From Polynucleobacter sp. 15G-AUS-farblos (lineage in GTDB: Bacteria > Pseudomonadota > Gammaproteobacteria > Burkholderiales > Burkholderiaceae), in NCBI RefSeq assembly GCF_018882445.1, contig NZ_JACVOM010000004.1:62001-126000 (forward strand): a DNA stretch of 64,000 bases, written 5' to 3'. The number at the start of each line of letters is the position of its first letter. Positions within the stretch are counted from its first letter, which is position 1. Shown here in pieces: positions 42,449 through 49,796 of the stretch. The position numbers were made by a program, and so were the translations under genes. The notes below the pieces were generated by a model. That model did not search any database and had not been told where the DNA came from. It worked only from the letters and a program-made list of their open reading frames with translations.

Positions 42449-43846
42449 TTATCCCACCAAGGCTTTCAATATTTTGTGATGTACACCGCCAAAGCCGCCA
42501 TTACTCATCACCAGAATATGATCTCCTGGTTTCGCCTCATGAGCTACAGCTTCTACTAATGCACTTAAATCATCAAATGCTTTAGCTCTGTCAGCACTTG
42601 TGCGATTAAGGGGTGCCAAAACCTCATTCAAATCCCATCCCAAAGATTCTTTACCTGAGCTAGCGCCATAAGCAAAAATTTTGTCTGCCGCTTCTAGACT
42701 GGCTGGAAGCTGCGCTTTCATCACACCTAATTTCATAGTGTTAGAGCGAGGCTCTAACACCGCCAAAATACGCGATTGACCCACGCGGCGGCGCAAACCA
42801 TCTACCGTGGTGGTGATGGCTGTCGGGTGATGTGCAAAATCATCGTAGACCGTAATGTCATTTGCCACTCCGATAGTTTCTAAACGGCGTTTGACATTCT
42901 TAAATACTGCTAAGGCACGGGCACTGTCTTCCGGTGAAATACCAATATGATTTGCAGCAGCTATGGCCGCTAGTGCATTGAGTTGATTGTGTCTTCCCAT
43001 AACACCAGAGTCTGGTGCCCACTTCACGGTAGCGACTTCTTTGCCAGATTTTCTGACAATAAATCCGTCACCTTCTTGTGAAATGAGTGACCACTCGTTA
43101 TTTAATTCATGCCCAAAGCGCTCTACAGGCGCCCAAGCGCCACGCGTCACAACCCGCTCTAGTGCAGGCTCCTCGCCATTCACTACCAACAGGCCATCAC
43201 TCGGAACGGTGCGTACTAAATGATGAAACTGGGTTTCGATTGCCGCAAGATCCGCAAAGATATCTGCGTGATCAAACTCCAAATTATTTAACAAGGCTGT
43301 ACGTGGTCGGTAGTGCACAAACTTACTGCGCTTATCAAAAAATGCCGTGTCATATTCATCGGCCTCAATAACAAAATACTGACTCTCCCCAAGGTGCGCT
43401 GATACAGAAAAATTGAGAGGCACTCCACCAATTAAATAACCCGGCTTGTAGTCATTGAATTCCAAAATCCATGTGAGCATTGCAGATGTGGTGGTCTTGC
43501 CATGCGTACCTGCCACTGCCAATACGTGTCTGCCATAAAGCACTTGCTCGCCAAGCCACTGTGGCCCAGAAATATATGGCAGGCCTTGATTCAAAATGGC
43601 CTCCATCAATGGATTACCGCGTGAAACCACATTGCCGATAACAAATAAATCCGGCATGGTCGCAAACTGTAATAATTGGTCTGGCGAGAATCCCTCAATG
43701 AGTTCGATACCCTGAGCTTGAAGTTGAGTACTCATTGGTGGATACACGTTGGCATCGCAGCCTGTAACGCGATGTCCAGCCTGACGAGCGATTGCGGCAA
43801 TGCCGCCCATGAAAGTACCGCAAATGCCCAAGATATGAATATGCAT
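42449..43846 (-). CDS. mpl: UDP-N-acetylmuramate:L-Ala-gamma-D-Glu-meso-DAP ligase
   Basis: Peptidoglycan-recycling ligase attaching the reclaimed tripeptide to UDP-MurNAc. The 465-residue Mur-ligase chain begins HILGICGTFMGGIAAIARQ, where TFMGG distinguishes Mpl from MurC, and has the P-loop AVAGTHGKTTTSAML, VIEADEYDTAFFDKRSKF and DDFAHHPTAI. AmpD, which supplies the recycled peptide, is also in this window. It is divergent from the tlpA-like gene with only 26 bases between starts, so promoters must overlap the coding regions. Confidence 0.96.
   Translation of the reverse strand: MHIHILGICGTFMGGIAAIARQAGHRVTGCDANVYPPMSTQLQAQGIELIEGFSPDQLLQFATMPDLFVIGNVVSRGNPLMEAILNQGLPYISGPQWLGEQVLYGRHVLAVAGTHGKTTTSAMLTWILEFNDYKPGYLIGGVPLNFSVSAHLGESQYFVIEADEYDTAFFDKRSKFVHYRPRTALLNNLEFDHADIFADLAAIETQFHHLVRTVPSDGLLVVNGEEPALERVVTRGAWAPVERFGHELNNEWSLISQEGDGFIVRKSGKEVATVKWAPDSGVMGRHNQLNALAAIAAANHIGISPEDSARALAVFKNVKRRLETIGVANDITVYDDFAHHPTAITTTVDGLRRRVGQSRILAVLEPRSNTMKLGVMKAQLPASLEAADKIFAYGASSGKESLGWDLNEVLAPLNRTSADRAKAFDDLSALVEAVAHEAKPGDHILVMSNGGFGGVHHKILKALVG
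42738..42760. other. Strong intragenic stem-loop in mpl
   Basis: GTGTTAGAGC (42738-42747) and GCTCTAACAC (42751-42760) form a perfect 10-bp stem with a GAG loop inside the mpl reading frame, over codons for the conserved LEPRSNTM segment. There is no T tract after it on either strand, so it is not a standard terminator. Confidence 0.5.
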
Positions 43847-43872
43847 CTGCGAATTTTAGCGAAGGAGTTGCC

Positions 43873-44400
43873 GTGAATCGAAGACAGTGGATCATCATTA
43901 CCCTAATAAGTCTTCTGGCGCTCCTAGCCGGAGTCTTCAGTTCTCATTGGATTTCAAAAACAGGTCTTGCTAGCGACCCTGCTATCAAAGCCTTTTTTGC
44001 CAATCCCTGGCAAATACCCGATGGCAAATCCATTAAATCTGAAGAATGGCAGGGAAAAGTCTTGGTTGTGAACTTTTGGGCCTCCTGGTGCCCTCCCTGT
44101 GTTGAGGAAATGCCCACTTTAGATCTGCTTCAGAAAGAGTTCTTGCAGCAAAATGTCTTATTTGTAGGCATTGGTATTGATTCGCCCTCTAATATTCGTG
44201 AATTTCTAAATATGACCCCTGTGTCATACCCTATTGTTATTGGCGGCTTGGAGGGCAGCAATCTCTCTAAGCAAATGGGCAATACATCGGGAGCACTACC
44301 CTATACCCTCATTATTAACTCCAAGGGTCAAGCTGTTTATAGTAAATTAGGGAAAATAAGCGAAGATGAGCTCAGAAAAGCAATTAAATCGGCCATTTGA
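43873..44400 (+). CDS. TlpA-family thiol:disulfide oxidoreductase (thioredoxin-like, membrane anchored)
   Basis: A 175-residue protein with an N-terminal membrane anchor or uncleaved signal (about residues 6-25) and a periplasmic thioredoxin fold. The redox motif is NFWASWCPPCVEEMP (CPPC), and the conserved cis-Pro region is GALPYTLIINSKGQ. Such proteins reduce periplasmic disulfides, for example in cytochrome c maturation; the CcsA-like gene at 56 kb is not linked. The start is a GTG at 43873, chosen because AAGGAG (43862-43867) lies five bases ahead. It is divergent from mpl and probably monocistronic, as a terminator follows. Confidence 0.9.
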   Translation: MNRRQWIIITLISLLALLAGVFSSHWISKTGLASDPAIKAFFANPWQIPDGKSIKSEEWQGKVLVVNFWASWCPPCVEEMPTLDLLQKEFLQQNVLFVGIGIDSPSNIREFLNMTPVSYPIVIGGLEGSNLSKQMGNTSGALPYTLIINSKGQAVYSKLGKISEDELRKAIKSAI

Positions 44401-44434
44401 TGGCAGTTATTGTCTTTTAATGATGGTCTAGCTT

Positions 44435-44462
44435 GCTTAAAGCACCCTAATTTAAGCTTTTT
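44435..44462 (+). terminator. Probable terminator after the tlpA-like gene
   Basis: GCTTAAA (44435-44441) pairs with TTTAAGC (44451-44457) over a 9-base loop and is followed by five T residues, 35 bases after the stop codon. The stem is short and AT-rich. Confidence 0.5.
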
Positions 44463-44554
44463 AACTCGATAAAGTGCAATATCTATAGCTAAAATTTCCT
44501 ATTTTTTAGGCTTTTGATGAGGCTAAACAGGTATACTTTCTTCTGTTAGAAATG

Positions 44555-44615
44555 AAGTATCAAATTCAGTAAAGATGCATTTGTAGTTAAAAGCCGAATG
44601 TAGCAATTGATACTT
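44555..44615. repeat. Inverted repeat in the aroQ-accBC leader region
   Basis: AAGTATCAA (44555-44563) and TTGATACTT (44607-44615) are perfect 9-base inverted arms about 43 bases apart, with AATT next to each. They lie 25-85 bases upstream of aroQ. A TATACT at 44532-44537 could be a -10 element, which would put both arms in the transcribed leader, but no good -35 accompanies it. They could be paired operator half-sites or a long stem. Confidence 0.35.
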
Positions 44616-44639
44616 AACTGCCTTTAAAAACAGGGAACT

Positions 44640-45089
44640 ATGTCGAAAAAAGCTTCAATTCTCGTAATTCAAGGCCCAAACCTCAATCTGCTGGGAACCC
44701 GTGAACCCGATGTTTATGGAAAAACAACCCTAGAAGATATTCATAAAAGGCTTGGAGAGCTCGCAAAAGCGCACTCGGTAGATTTAGATACCTTCCAAAG
44801 CAATCATGAGGGCGAACTAATTGACCGGATTCAAAAAGCTAAATTAGATGGCGTGGATTTCATCATCATTAATCCAGGCGCCTTTACCCACACCAGTGTT
44901 GCCCTGCGGGATGTTCTTGCTGGTGTTGCTATTCCATTTACGGAAGTGCATTTATCCAATATTCATCAACGCGAGGAGTTTCGTAAGCACTCCTATCTCT
45001 CCGACATCGCTACTGGCGTGATCTGCGGACTTGGTGCAATCGGCTACGAATTAGCACTTCAAGCAGCGATTACTCGTTTACAAAAATAA
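44640..45089 (+). CDS. aroQ: 3-dehydroquinate dehydratase, type II
   Basis: Dehydrates 3-dehydroquinate in the shikimate pathway. The 149-residue dodecamer-type enzyme has [19 protein letters not shown] with the catalytic Arg and Tyr, [29 protein letters not shown] and [18 protein letters not shown] with the catalytic His. It lies 37 bases ahead of accB; aroQ-accB-accC is a conserved proteobacterial order. The 239-base region upstream is the likely promoter for the whole unit. Confidence 0.97.
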   Translation: MSKKASILVIQGPNLNLLGTREPDVYGKTTLEDIHKRLGELAKAHSVDLDTFQSNHEGELIDRIQKAKLDGVDFIIINPGAFTHTSVALRDVLAGVAIPFTEVHLSNIHQREEFRKHSYLSDIATGVICGLGAIGYELALQAAITRLQK

Positions 45090-45126
45090 GCTTAATTAAA
45101 GAATTACAAGAGAGGAAGTACTCAAT

Positions 45127-45594
45127 ATGGATCTGAGAAAACTAAAAACCTTGATTGACCTGGTATCTGAATCAGGCATTTCTGAGTTAGAAGTAAATGA
45201 AGGCGAAGATCGAGTCAGAATCGTCAACGCAGGAGCTCCAGCCCCTGCAGGACAGGTGGTTTATGCAAACCCTGCTCCCGCACAAGCAATTCAAGCGGCT
45301 CCTGTACAAACTGCCCCAGCGCCAGCAGCTGCTCCTGTAGCTGAAGAGCCTGCTGAAACCGGTTTTGTTGCTCGCTCACCTATGGTTGGCACTTTCTATC
45401 GTGCACCAAATCCAGAATCTCCCAACTTCGTTAACGTAGGCGACATTGTCAAAGTAGGTCAAACGCTCTGCATTATTGAGGCGATGAAATTACTCAACGA
45501 GATCGAGTCTGAAAAAGACGGTGTGATTAAACAGATTTTGTGTGAGAACGGTCAAGGTGTTGAGTTTGACCAGCCACTCTTCATCATCGCTTAA
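45127..45594 (+). CDS. accB: Biotin carboxyl carrier protein of acetyl-CoA carboxylase
   Basis: Carries CO2 on biotin between AccC and the carboxyltransferase in fatty-acid synthesis. The 155-residue protein has an N-terminal [20 protein letters not shown] helix, an Ala/Pro-rich flexible linker (about residues 39-76), and the biotinyl domain with [10 protein letters not shown]; Lys within AMKL is the biotinylation site (AMKL in place of the E. coli AMKM). GGAAG lies upstream of the ATG. It precedes accC by 44 bases. Confidence 0.97.
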   Translation: MDLRKLKTLIDLVSESGISELEVNEGEDRVRIVNAGAPAPAGQVVYANPAPAQAIQAAPVQTAPAPAAAPVAEEPAETGFVARSPMVGTFYRAPNPESPNFVNVGDIVKVGQTLCIIEAMKLLNEIESEKDGVIKQILCENGQGVEFDQPLFIIA

Positions 45595-45638
45595 TTACTA
45601 AGTTCCTCCAACCTGCTATTACCTAACTCAGAGCCGAC

Positions 45639-47003
45639 ATGTTCGATAAGATTCTGATTGCCAATCGGGGAGAAATTGCTCTCCGTATCCAACGCGCATG
45701 CCGCGAGTTGGGAATTAAAACTGTGGTGGTCTATTCCACTGCAGATAAAGAAGCAAAGTATGTGAGGCTAGCTGATGAGGCCGTTTGTATTGGGCCAGCA
45801 CCATCCCCCCTGAGTTATCTCAATATGCCAGCAATTATTTCTGCGGCGGAAGTGACTGATGCAGAGGCAATTCACCCTGGTTATGGATTCCTTTCTGAAA
45901 ACGCTGACTTTGCTGAGCGGGTTGAGAAATCTGGTTTTGCCTTCATTGGCCCGACTGCCGCATCCATTCGACTGATGGGCGATAAAGTTTCTGCAAAGCG
46001 CGCCATGATTAAAGCGGGTGTACCTTGTGTTCCAGGGTCTGAGGGTGCTTTGTCAGATGATCCGAAAGAAATTATTGCTACTGCCAAACGGGTTGGGTAT
46101 CCAGTGATCATTAAGGCTGCAGGCGGAGGTGGCGGACGTGGAATGCGTGTTGTTCATACTGAAGCAGCGCTGCTCAATGCCGTCAATATGACCAAAGAAG
46201 AGGCGGGTCGCGCCTTTGGTAATCCTCAAGTCTATATGGAGAAGTTTTTAGAAAAACCTCGACATGTGGAAATTCAGATTTTGGCTGATACCCATGGCAA
46301 TGCCATTTGGCTTGGTGAGCGTGATTGCTCTATGCAACGTCGCCACCAAAAAGTGATTGAGGAAGCACCGGCTCCCGGTATTGATCGTCGCTTGATTGCC
46401 AAGATTGGTGAACGCTGTGCTGAGGCATGCCGCAAGATTGGTTATCGCGGTGCAGGAACCTTTGAGTTCCTCTACGAAAACAATGAATTTTTCTTTATTG
46501 AGATGAATACCCGCGTTCAGGTTGAGCACCCGGTTACCGAAATGATTACCGGTGTTGATATTGTTCAAGAGCAGATTCGCATTGCTGCCGGTCTAAGGCT
46601 GAGCTATCGCCAAAAAGATATCGTCTTCCGTGGCCACGCAATTGAGTGCCGCTTAAATGCGGAGGATCCCTTCAAGTTCACACCTAGTCCAGGCAAAATT
46701 GGTTCATTCCACATGCCAGGTGGACCTGGAATTCGAGTGGACTCACATGCTTACAGTGGATATGTAGTGCCTTCGAACTATGACTCGATGATTGGAAAGC
46801 TGATTTCTTATGGCAATACTCGCGAACAAGCGATACGCCGTATGCAGATTGCCCTCTCTGAAATGGTGATTGACGGTATTACAACCAACGTGCCATTACA
46901 CCGTGAACTGATGCTTGATCCAAACTTCATAGAGGGTGGCACCAGCATTCATTATCTGGAGCATCGCTTAGAAGAGCAGGCTGCAAGTCGCGGCAAACCC
47001 TAG
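45639..47003 (+). CDS. accC: Biotin carboxylase subunit of acetyl-CoA carboxylase
   Basis: ATP-dependent carboxylation of the AccB biotin. The 454-residue chain starts [20 protein letters not shown] and shows the ATP-grasp glycine loop [13 protein letters not shown], the [18 protein letters not shown] active-site run and [18 protein letters not shown]. Length is the standard 450. It lies between accB and the PrmA fusion, 16 bases upstream of the latter. Confidence 0.98.
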   Translation: MFDKILIANRGEIALRIQRACRELGIKTVVVYSTADKEAKYVRLADEAVCIGPAPSPLSYLNMPAIISAAEVTDAEAIHPGYGFLSENADFAERVEKSGFAFIGPTAASIRLMGDKVSAKRAMIKAGVPCVPGSEGALSDDPKEIIATAKRVGYPVIIKAAGGGGGRGMRVVHTEAALLNAVNMTKEEAGRAFGNPQVYMEKFLEKPRHVEIQILADTHGNAIWLGERDCSMQRRHQKVIEEAPAPGIDRRLIAKIGERCAEACRKIGYRGAGTFEFLYENNEFFFIEMNTRVQVEHPVTEMITGVDIVQEQIRIAAGLRLSYRQKDIVFRGHAIECRLNAEDPFKFTPSPGKIGSFHMPGGPGIRVDSHAYSGYVVPSNYDSMIGKLISYGNTREQAIRRMQIALSEMVIDGITTNVPLHRELMLDPNFIEGGTSIHYLEHRLEEQAASRGKP

Positions 47004-47019
47004 TTGATGCGAGTTCTGT

Positions 47020-48540
47020 ATGTCATATCGTGAGCTCGTCTTTGCGGTAGTTGCTGAAACTGCTGAACCTTTAGGCGATGCCCTCCTCGATTTAGGAGCA
47101 CTGTCGGTCACTGTTGAGGACGATGCTGCAGGAGGTTACGATGAGAACCCTCTATACGGAGAACCAGGTCTTTCTCCCGAAGTGCAAGCATGGGAACGCT
47201 CCTCAGTCACAGCGCTTTTTAACCCTGAGATAGATGATTCAGGGAGCGCTGACTTTATTTCTGAGTTATTGGCTTCCCTCAAGGACGCAGGCTTTAATTT
47301 GGCCGCACCCCAAGAAAAAATTGTTGAAGAACAAGACTGGGTTCGATTAACCCAAAGCCAATTCGCTCCAATTCAAATTGGCGAGCGCATTTGGGTGGTG
47401 CCTTCTTGGCACGATGCACCCACCGATCCAAATGCAATCTGTTTAGCCGTTGATCCAGGTTTAGCCTTTGGGACGGGAAGCCATCCCACTACGCATTTGT
47501 GTCTACTATGGCTAGAGCAACAACGTAATTTACAAAACCAAAGTCTGCTCGACTACGGCTGTGGCTCCGGAATATTGGCGATAGCAGCAGCAAAATTAGG
47601 CGCAAAGCCGGTAGTTGGTACCGATATTGATCCACAAGCGATGGTGGCGGCACGCAGCAATGCGGAGATCAACAACACCGTGATTCGATTTGTATTGCCC
47701 AATGAAGATGCGCCTGAATTGGCAGCAGAAATCAAATACGACATCGTGATGGCCAATATTCTGGCCAATCCTTTGCAGGTGCTGGCACCAGCCCTCGTCA
47801 ATAAGATGCGCCCAGGCGGTCAAATTGTTTTATCTGGCGTACTTGCACGTCAAGCAGAAGAAGTGATCGCCACTTACAGCCAATGGCTCACGCTTTCCGT
47901 ATGGAGAGAGAGTGAAGGCTGGGTTTGCCTGCATGGCGCTCTTCCAAAAGACAAAGTGCAGCCTATTTCTGCGCCAGCTCAAAAAAAAAGTCTTAAATTA
48001 ATCCTGCTAGGTATTTTTTTAGTGCTCCTCCTCATCTTTGGTGAGCATCTTTCTAGGAATTCTTTATTACCCGCACTTGCACCTCGGATTGATGGCACAT
48101 CTCATGCAATGAGTGTGAAGGCTTTTTCCTTATTAAATCGTATTGATCAAAAATTATGTATGGCATTAGGCTGCATCAATCGCCCTGTAAGCGATTTTGC
48201 TGCGTGGAAAATAACTTCGGTTACGTTATCACCAGAAAACGCGCGAGAGGGCCTTAAAAACGCTCCAAATCAATCTGTGTTGGAAGTTGAAATACAAAAT
48301 CGCCTTGCTATTGCAGTTTTAGTACCGAATTTAGAAATTTCTCTGACTGATGCAGAAGAATCTGAACTGAAATCGATTCAATTAACGCCAAAAGAATGGT
48401 TACCCAGTGCATGGCAAGCATCTCATCCAGAATTTGCATCCAAGGGCGCGCCATCTGGTGAATTAATTCATGCGCAACTGCCAGTAACACTTCCTCTAAA
48501 TGCTGCAGGCTATCGTGTGCGCGTGCTTTATTCACAATAA
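47020..48540 (+). CDS. prmA: Ribosomal protein L11 methyltransferase (PrmA) fused to a membrane segment and DUF3426-like domain
   Basis: The first 305 or so residues are a complete PrmA: VDPGLAFGTGSHPTTHLCL, the SAM site LLDYGCGSGILAIAAAKLGA, and DIVMANILANPLQVLAP. PrmA trimethylates ribosomal protein L11. PrmA is normally about 295-300 residues, but this frame continues to 506. After a short linker (KDKVQPISAPAQKK) comes one membrane helix (about residues 325-342, LKLILLGIFLVLLLIFG) and a 165-residue domain resembling DUF3426. In relatives I recall a separate gene after prmA encoding a zinc-ribbon plus DUF3426 protein; here the zinc ribbon is missing and the remainder is joined in frame. An A9 tract sits at the junction. 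The topology implies a cytoplasmic PrmA tethered to the inner membrane, unless slippage releases it. Confidence 0.85.
   Translation: MSYRELVFAVVAETAEPLGDALLDLGALSVTVEDDAAGGYDENPLYGEPGLSPEVQAWERSSVTALFNPEIDDSGSADFISELLASLKDAGFNLAAPQEKIVEEQDWVRLTQSQFAPIQIGERIWVVPSWHDAPTDPNAICLAVDPGLAFGTGSHPTTHLCLLWLEQQRNLQNQSLLDYGCGSGILAIAAAKLGAKPVVGTDIDPQAMVAARSNAEINNTVIRFVLPNEDAPELAAEIKYDIVMANILANPLQVLAPALVNKMRPGGQIVLSGVLARQAEEVIATYSQWLTLSVWRESEGWVCLHGALPKDKVQPISAPAQKKSLKLILLGIFLVLLLIFGEHLSRNSLLPALAPRIDGTSHAMSVKAFSLLNRIDQKLCMALGCINRPVSDFAAWKITSVTLSPENAREGLKNAPNQSVLEVEIQNRLAIAVLVPNLEISLTDAEESELKSIQLTPKEWLPSAWQASHPEFASKGAPSGELIHAQLPVTLPLNAAGYRVRVLYSQ
47981..47996 (+). other. A9 slippery tract at the PrmA/DUF3426 junction with a minus-one stop
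   Basis: Nine A residues (47981-47989) are read CAA-AAA-AAA-AGT, so A-AAA-AAA is in slippery-heptamer phase. A minus-one shift, or one extra A in the mRNA, gives AAG-TCT-TAA and stops at 47994-47996, just before the membrane helix. No clear stimulatory stem or upstream Shine-Dalgarno was found. Confidence 0.45.
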
Positions 48541-48598
48541 TTCCAACATTCCATCCTCACATTCCCTTTTTATCCTTATTTTTTACAGAAAGTAATTT

Positions 48599-49558
48599 AT
48601 GGCTAGCTTGATTTGTGGCTCTATCGCTTACGACACCATCATGAACTTTGAAGGCAAATTTGCAGATCAGATCCTGCCTGAACAGATTCATATTCTCAAT
48701 GTCGCCTTTTTAGTACCCACCATGCGCCGAGAATTCGGTGGTTGCGCTGGCAATATTGCCTATAACCTTCAGCTATTGGGTGGTGACCCCATCATCATGG
48801 CAACGGTTGGTGGTGACGCGGCACCTTACATGGAGCGCCTCAAGCAACTGAAGATTGATGCTAGCCATATCCGCCAGATCGAGCATGCCTTTACAGCTCA
48901 AGCCATGATTACAACCGATCAAGCCAACAATCAAATTACCGCTTTTCATCCGGGCGCCATGGGCGAGTCTCATCTCAATCAAGTTTCTGCAGTCGTTACT
49001 GAACGCAGCAAAAACGCAAAAGGCGAGGCCAAGTTCGGCATTGTTGCCCCTGATGGTCGCCAAGGAATGTGGGAACACTGTCATCAACTTGCAGAAGCTG
49101 GCATCCCGTTTGTATTTGATCCAGGCCAAGGTTTACCGATGTTCAATGGCCCTGAACTTCTTGAACTTGTAGAGATCGCTAGCTTTTTAGCGGTAAACGA
49201 CTATGAAGGCGAAATGCTCTCGCAAAGAACGGGCTTGAGTCTAGATAAGATCGCAGAACGTGTGAAAGCCCTGATCGTGACTAAAGGGGCTGAAGGTGCT
49301 GACATTTACTCGGAAGGTAAATGCATTGCGATTCCGCCAGTTCCAGCAGCAAAGCTTGTAGACCCAACTGGGTGTGGCGATGCATTTCGTGGTGGACTGC
49401 TCTTTGGTTTAGAGAATGGAATGGATTGGGAAACCACTGGTCGCCTTGCAAGTTTGATGGGTTCAATCAAAATTACCCATCAGGGACCTCAAAACCATCA
49501 GCCGAGCAAAGATCAGATTGCTGATCAATTCAAGTCTGCATTCGGCTTTAGCCTCTAA
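48599..49558 (+). CDS. PfkB-family carbohydrate/adenosine kinase-like protein
   Basis: A 319-residue ribokinase-fold kinase. GGCAGNIAYNLQLLGGDP near residue 43 is the N-terminal PfkB signature, and the C-terminal signature is DPTGCGDAFRGGLLFGLENG, with the catalytic Asp in GCGD; the usual form is DTTGAGD. VTKGAEGADIYSEG also fits. The family includes adenosine kinase and sugar kinases; I recall betaproteobacterial members next to prmA labelled carbohydrate kinase, but the substrate is not determinable. It follows prmA by 58 bases on the same strand. Confidence 0.88.
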   Translation: MASLICGSIAYDTIMNFEGKFADQILPEQIHILNVAFLVPTMRREFGGCAGNIAYNLQLLGGDPIIMATVGGDAAPYMERLKQLKIDASHIRQIEHAFTAQAMITTDQANNQITAFHPGAMGESHLNQVSAVVTERSKNAKGEAKFGIVAPDGRQGMWEHCHQLAEAGIPFVFDPGQGLPMFNGPELLELVEIASFLAVNDYEGEMLSQRTGLSLDKIAERVKALIVTKGAEGADIYSEGKCIAIPPVPAAKLVDPTGCGDAFRGGLLFGLENGMDWETTGRLASLMGSIKITHQGPQNHQPSKDQIADQFKSAFGFSL

Positions 49559-49611
49559 AAGCGTAACTTCATTTTGGGGTGCACCCGAAATGCTTTAGAA
49601 AAATAGGTAAT

Positions 49612-49640
49612 AAAAAAAGGGGTCTCGTGAGAGACCCCTT
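49612..49640 (-). terminator. Strong rho-independent terminator downstream of the H1-like gene
   Basis: On the minus strand AAGGGGTCTC and GAGACCCCTT form a perfect 10-bp stem around TCAC, followed by a T7 run (plus-strand A7, 49612-49618). On the plus strand no T run follows, so it serves the minus-strand H1-like gene. It starts 18 bases after the stop of the minus-one frame at 49659, and 143 bases after the zero-frame stop. Confidence 0.85.
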
Positions 49641-49658
49641 CTAGTAACACCCGTCTGT

Positions 49659-49796
49659 TTAAGGACGTGTGCCAGTTGGGAAGGGCCAAGCAGCAGCAGG
49701 ATTCAACGCACTAGTCGCTGGTGCAGCTTTCTTAGCCGCGGGCTTTTTTACAGCAGAGCCCGCTTTCTTCGCAGCAGGCTTACTTACTTTTTTTTT
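49659..49796 (-). other. Minus-one-frame extension of the H1-like gene (conserved-looking C-terminal tail)
   Basis: From the A9 tract the minus-one frame stays open for 45 codons and ends at TAA 49661-49659. It reads on in the same style (KPAAKKAGSAVKKPAAKKAA) and closes with PATSALNPAAAWPFPTGTRP. From memory, H1-like proteins of related bacteria end with a similar NPAAAWPFPTG tail. A terminator follows within 20 bases. This is very likely the true C-terminus of the protein, reached by slippage or hidden by a one-base error. Confidence 0.75.

Noticed and set aside
44509-44537. Promoter for aroQ-accBC based on TATACT at 44532
   Set aside because: The -10 is good but no acceptable -35 lies 16-18 bases upstream (GGCTTT), so I mention it only as a possibility.
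47930-48000. A hidden zinc ribbon for the DUF3426 part in another frame at the PrmA junction
   Set aside because: Only about 65 bases separate the end of PrmA from the membrane helix, too few for a zinc ribbon, and no CxxC pairs appear in the other frames.
49612-49640. Hairpin considered as a terminator for the PfkB kinase on the plus strand
   Set aside because: On the plus strand it is followed by CTAGTAAC, not T residues; the T7 run is on the minus strand, so it belongs to the H1-like gene.
49729-49762. GCGGGC/GCCCGC stem downstream of the H1 slippery site as a frameshift stimulator
   Set aside because: It begins about 23 bases after the heptamer, well beyond the usual 5-9 bases, with a 14-base loop, so I do not count it as support.
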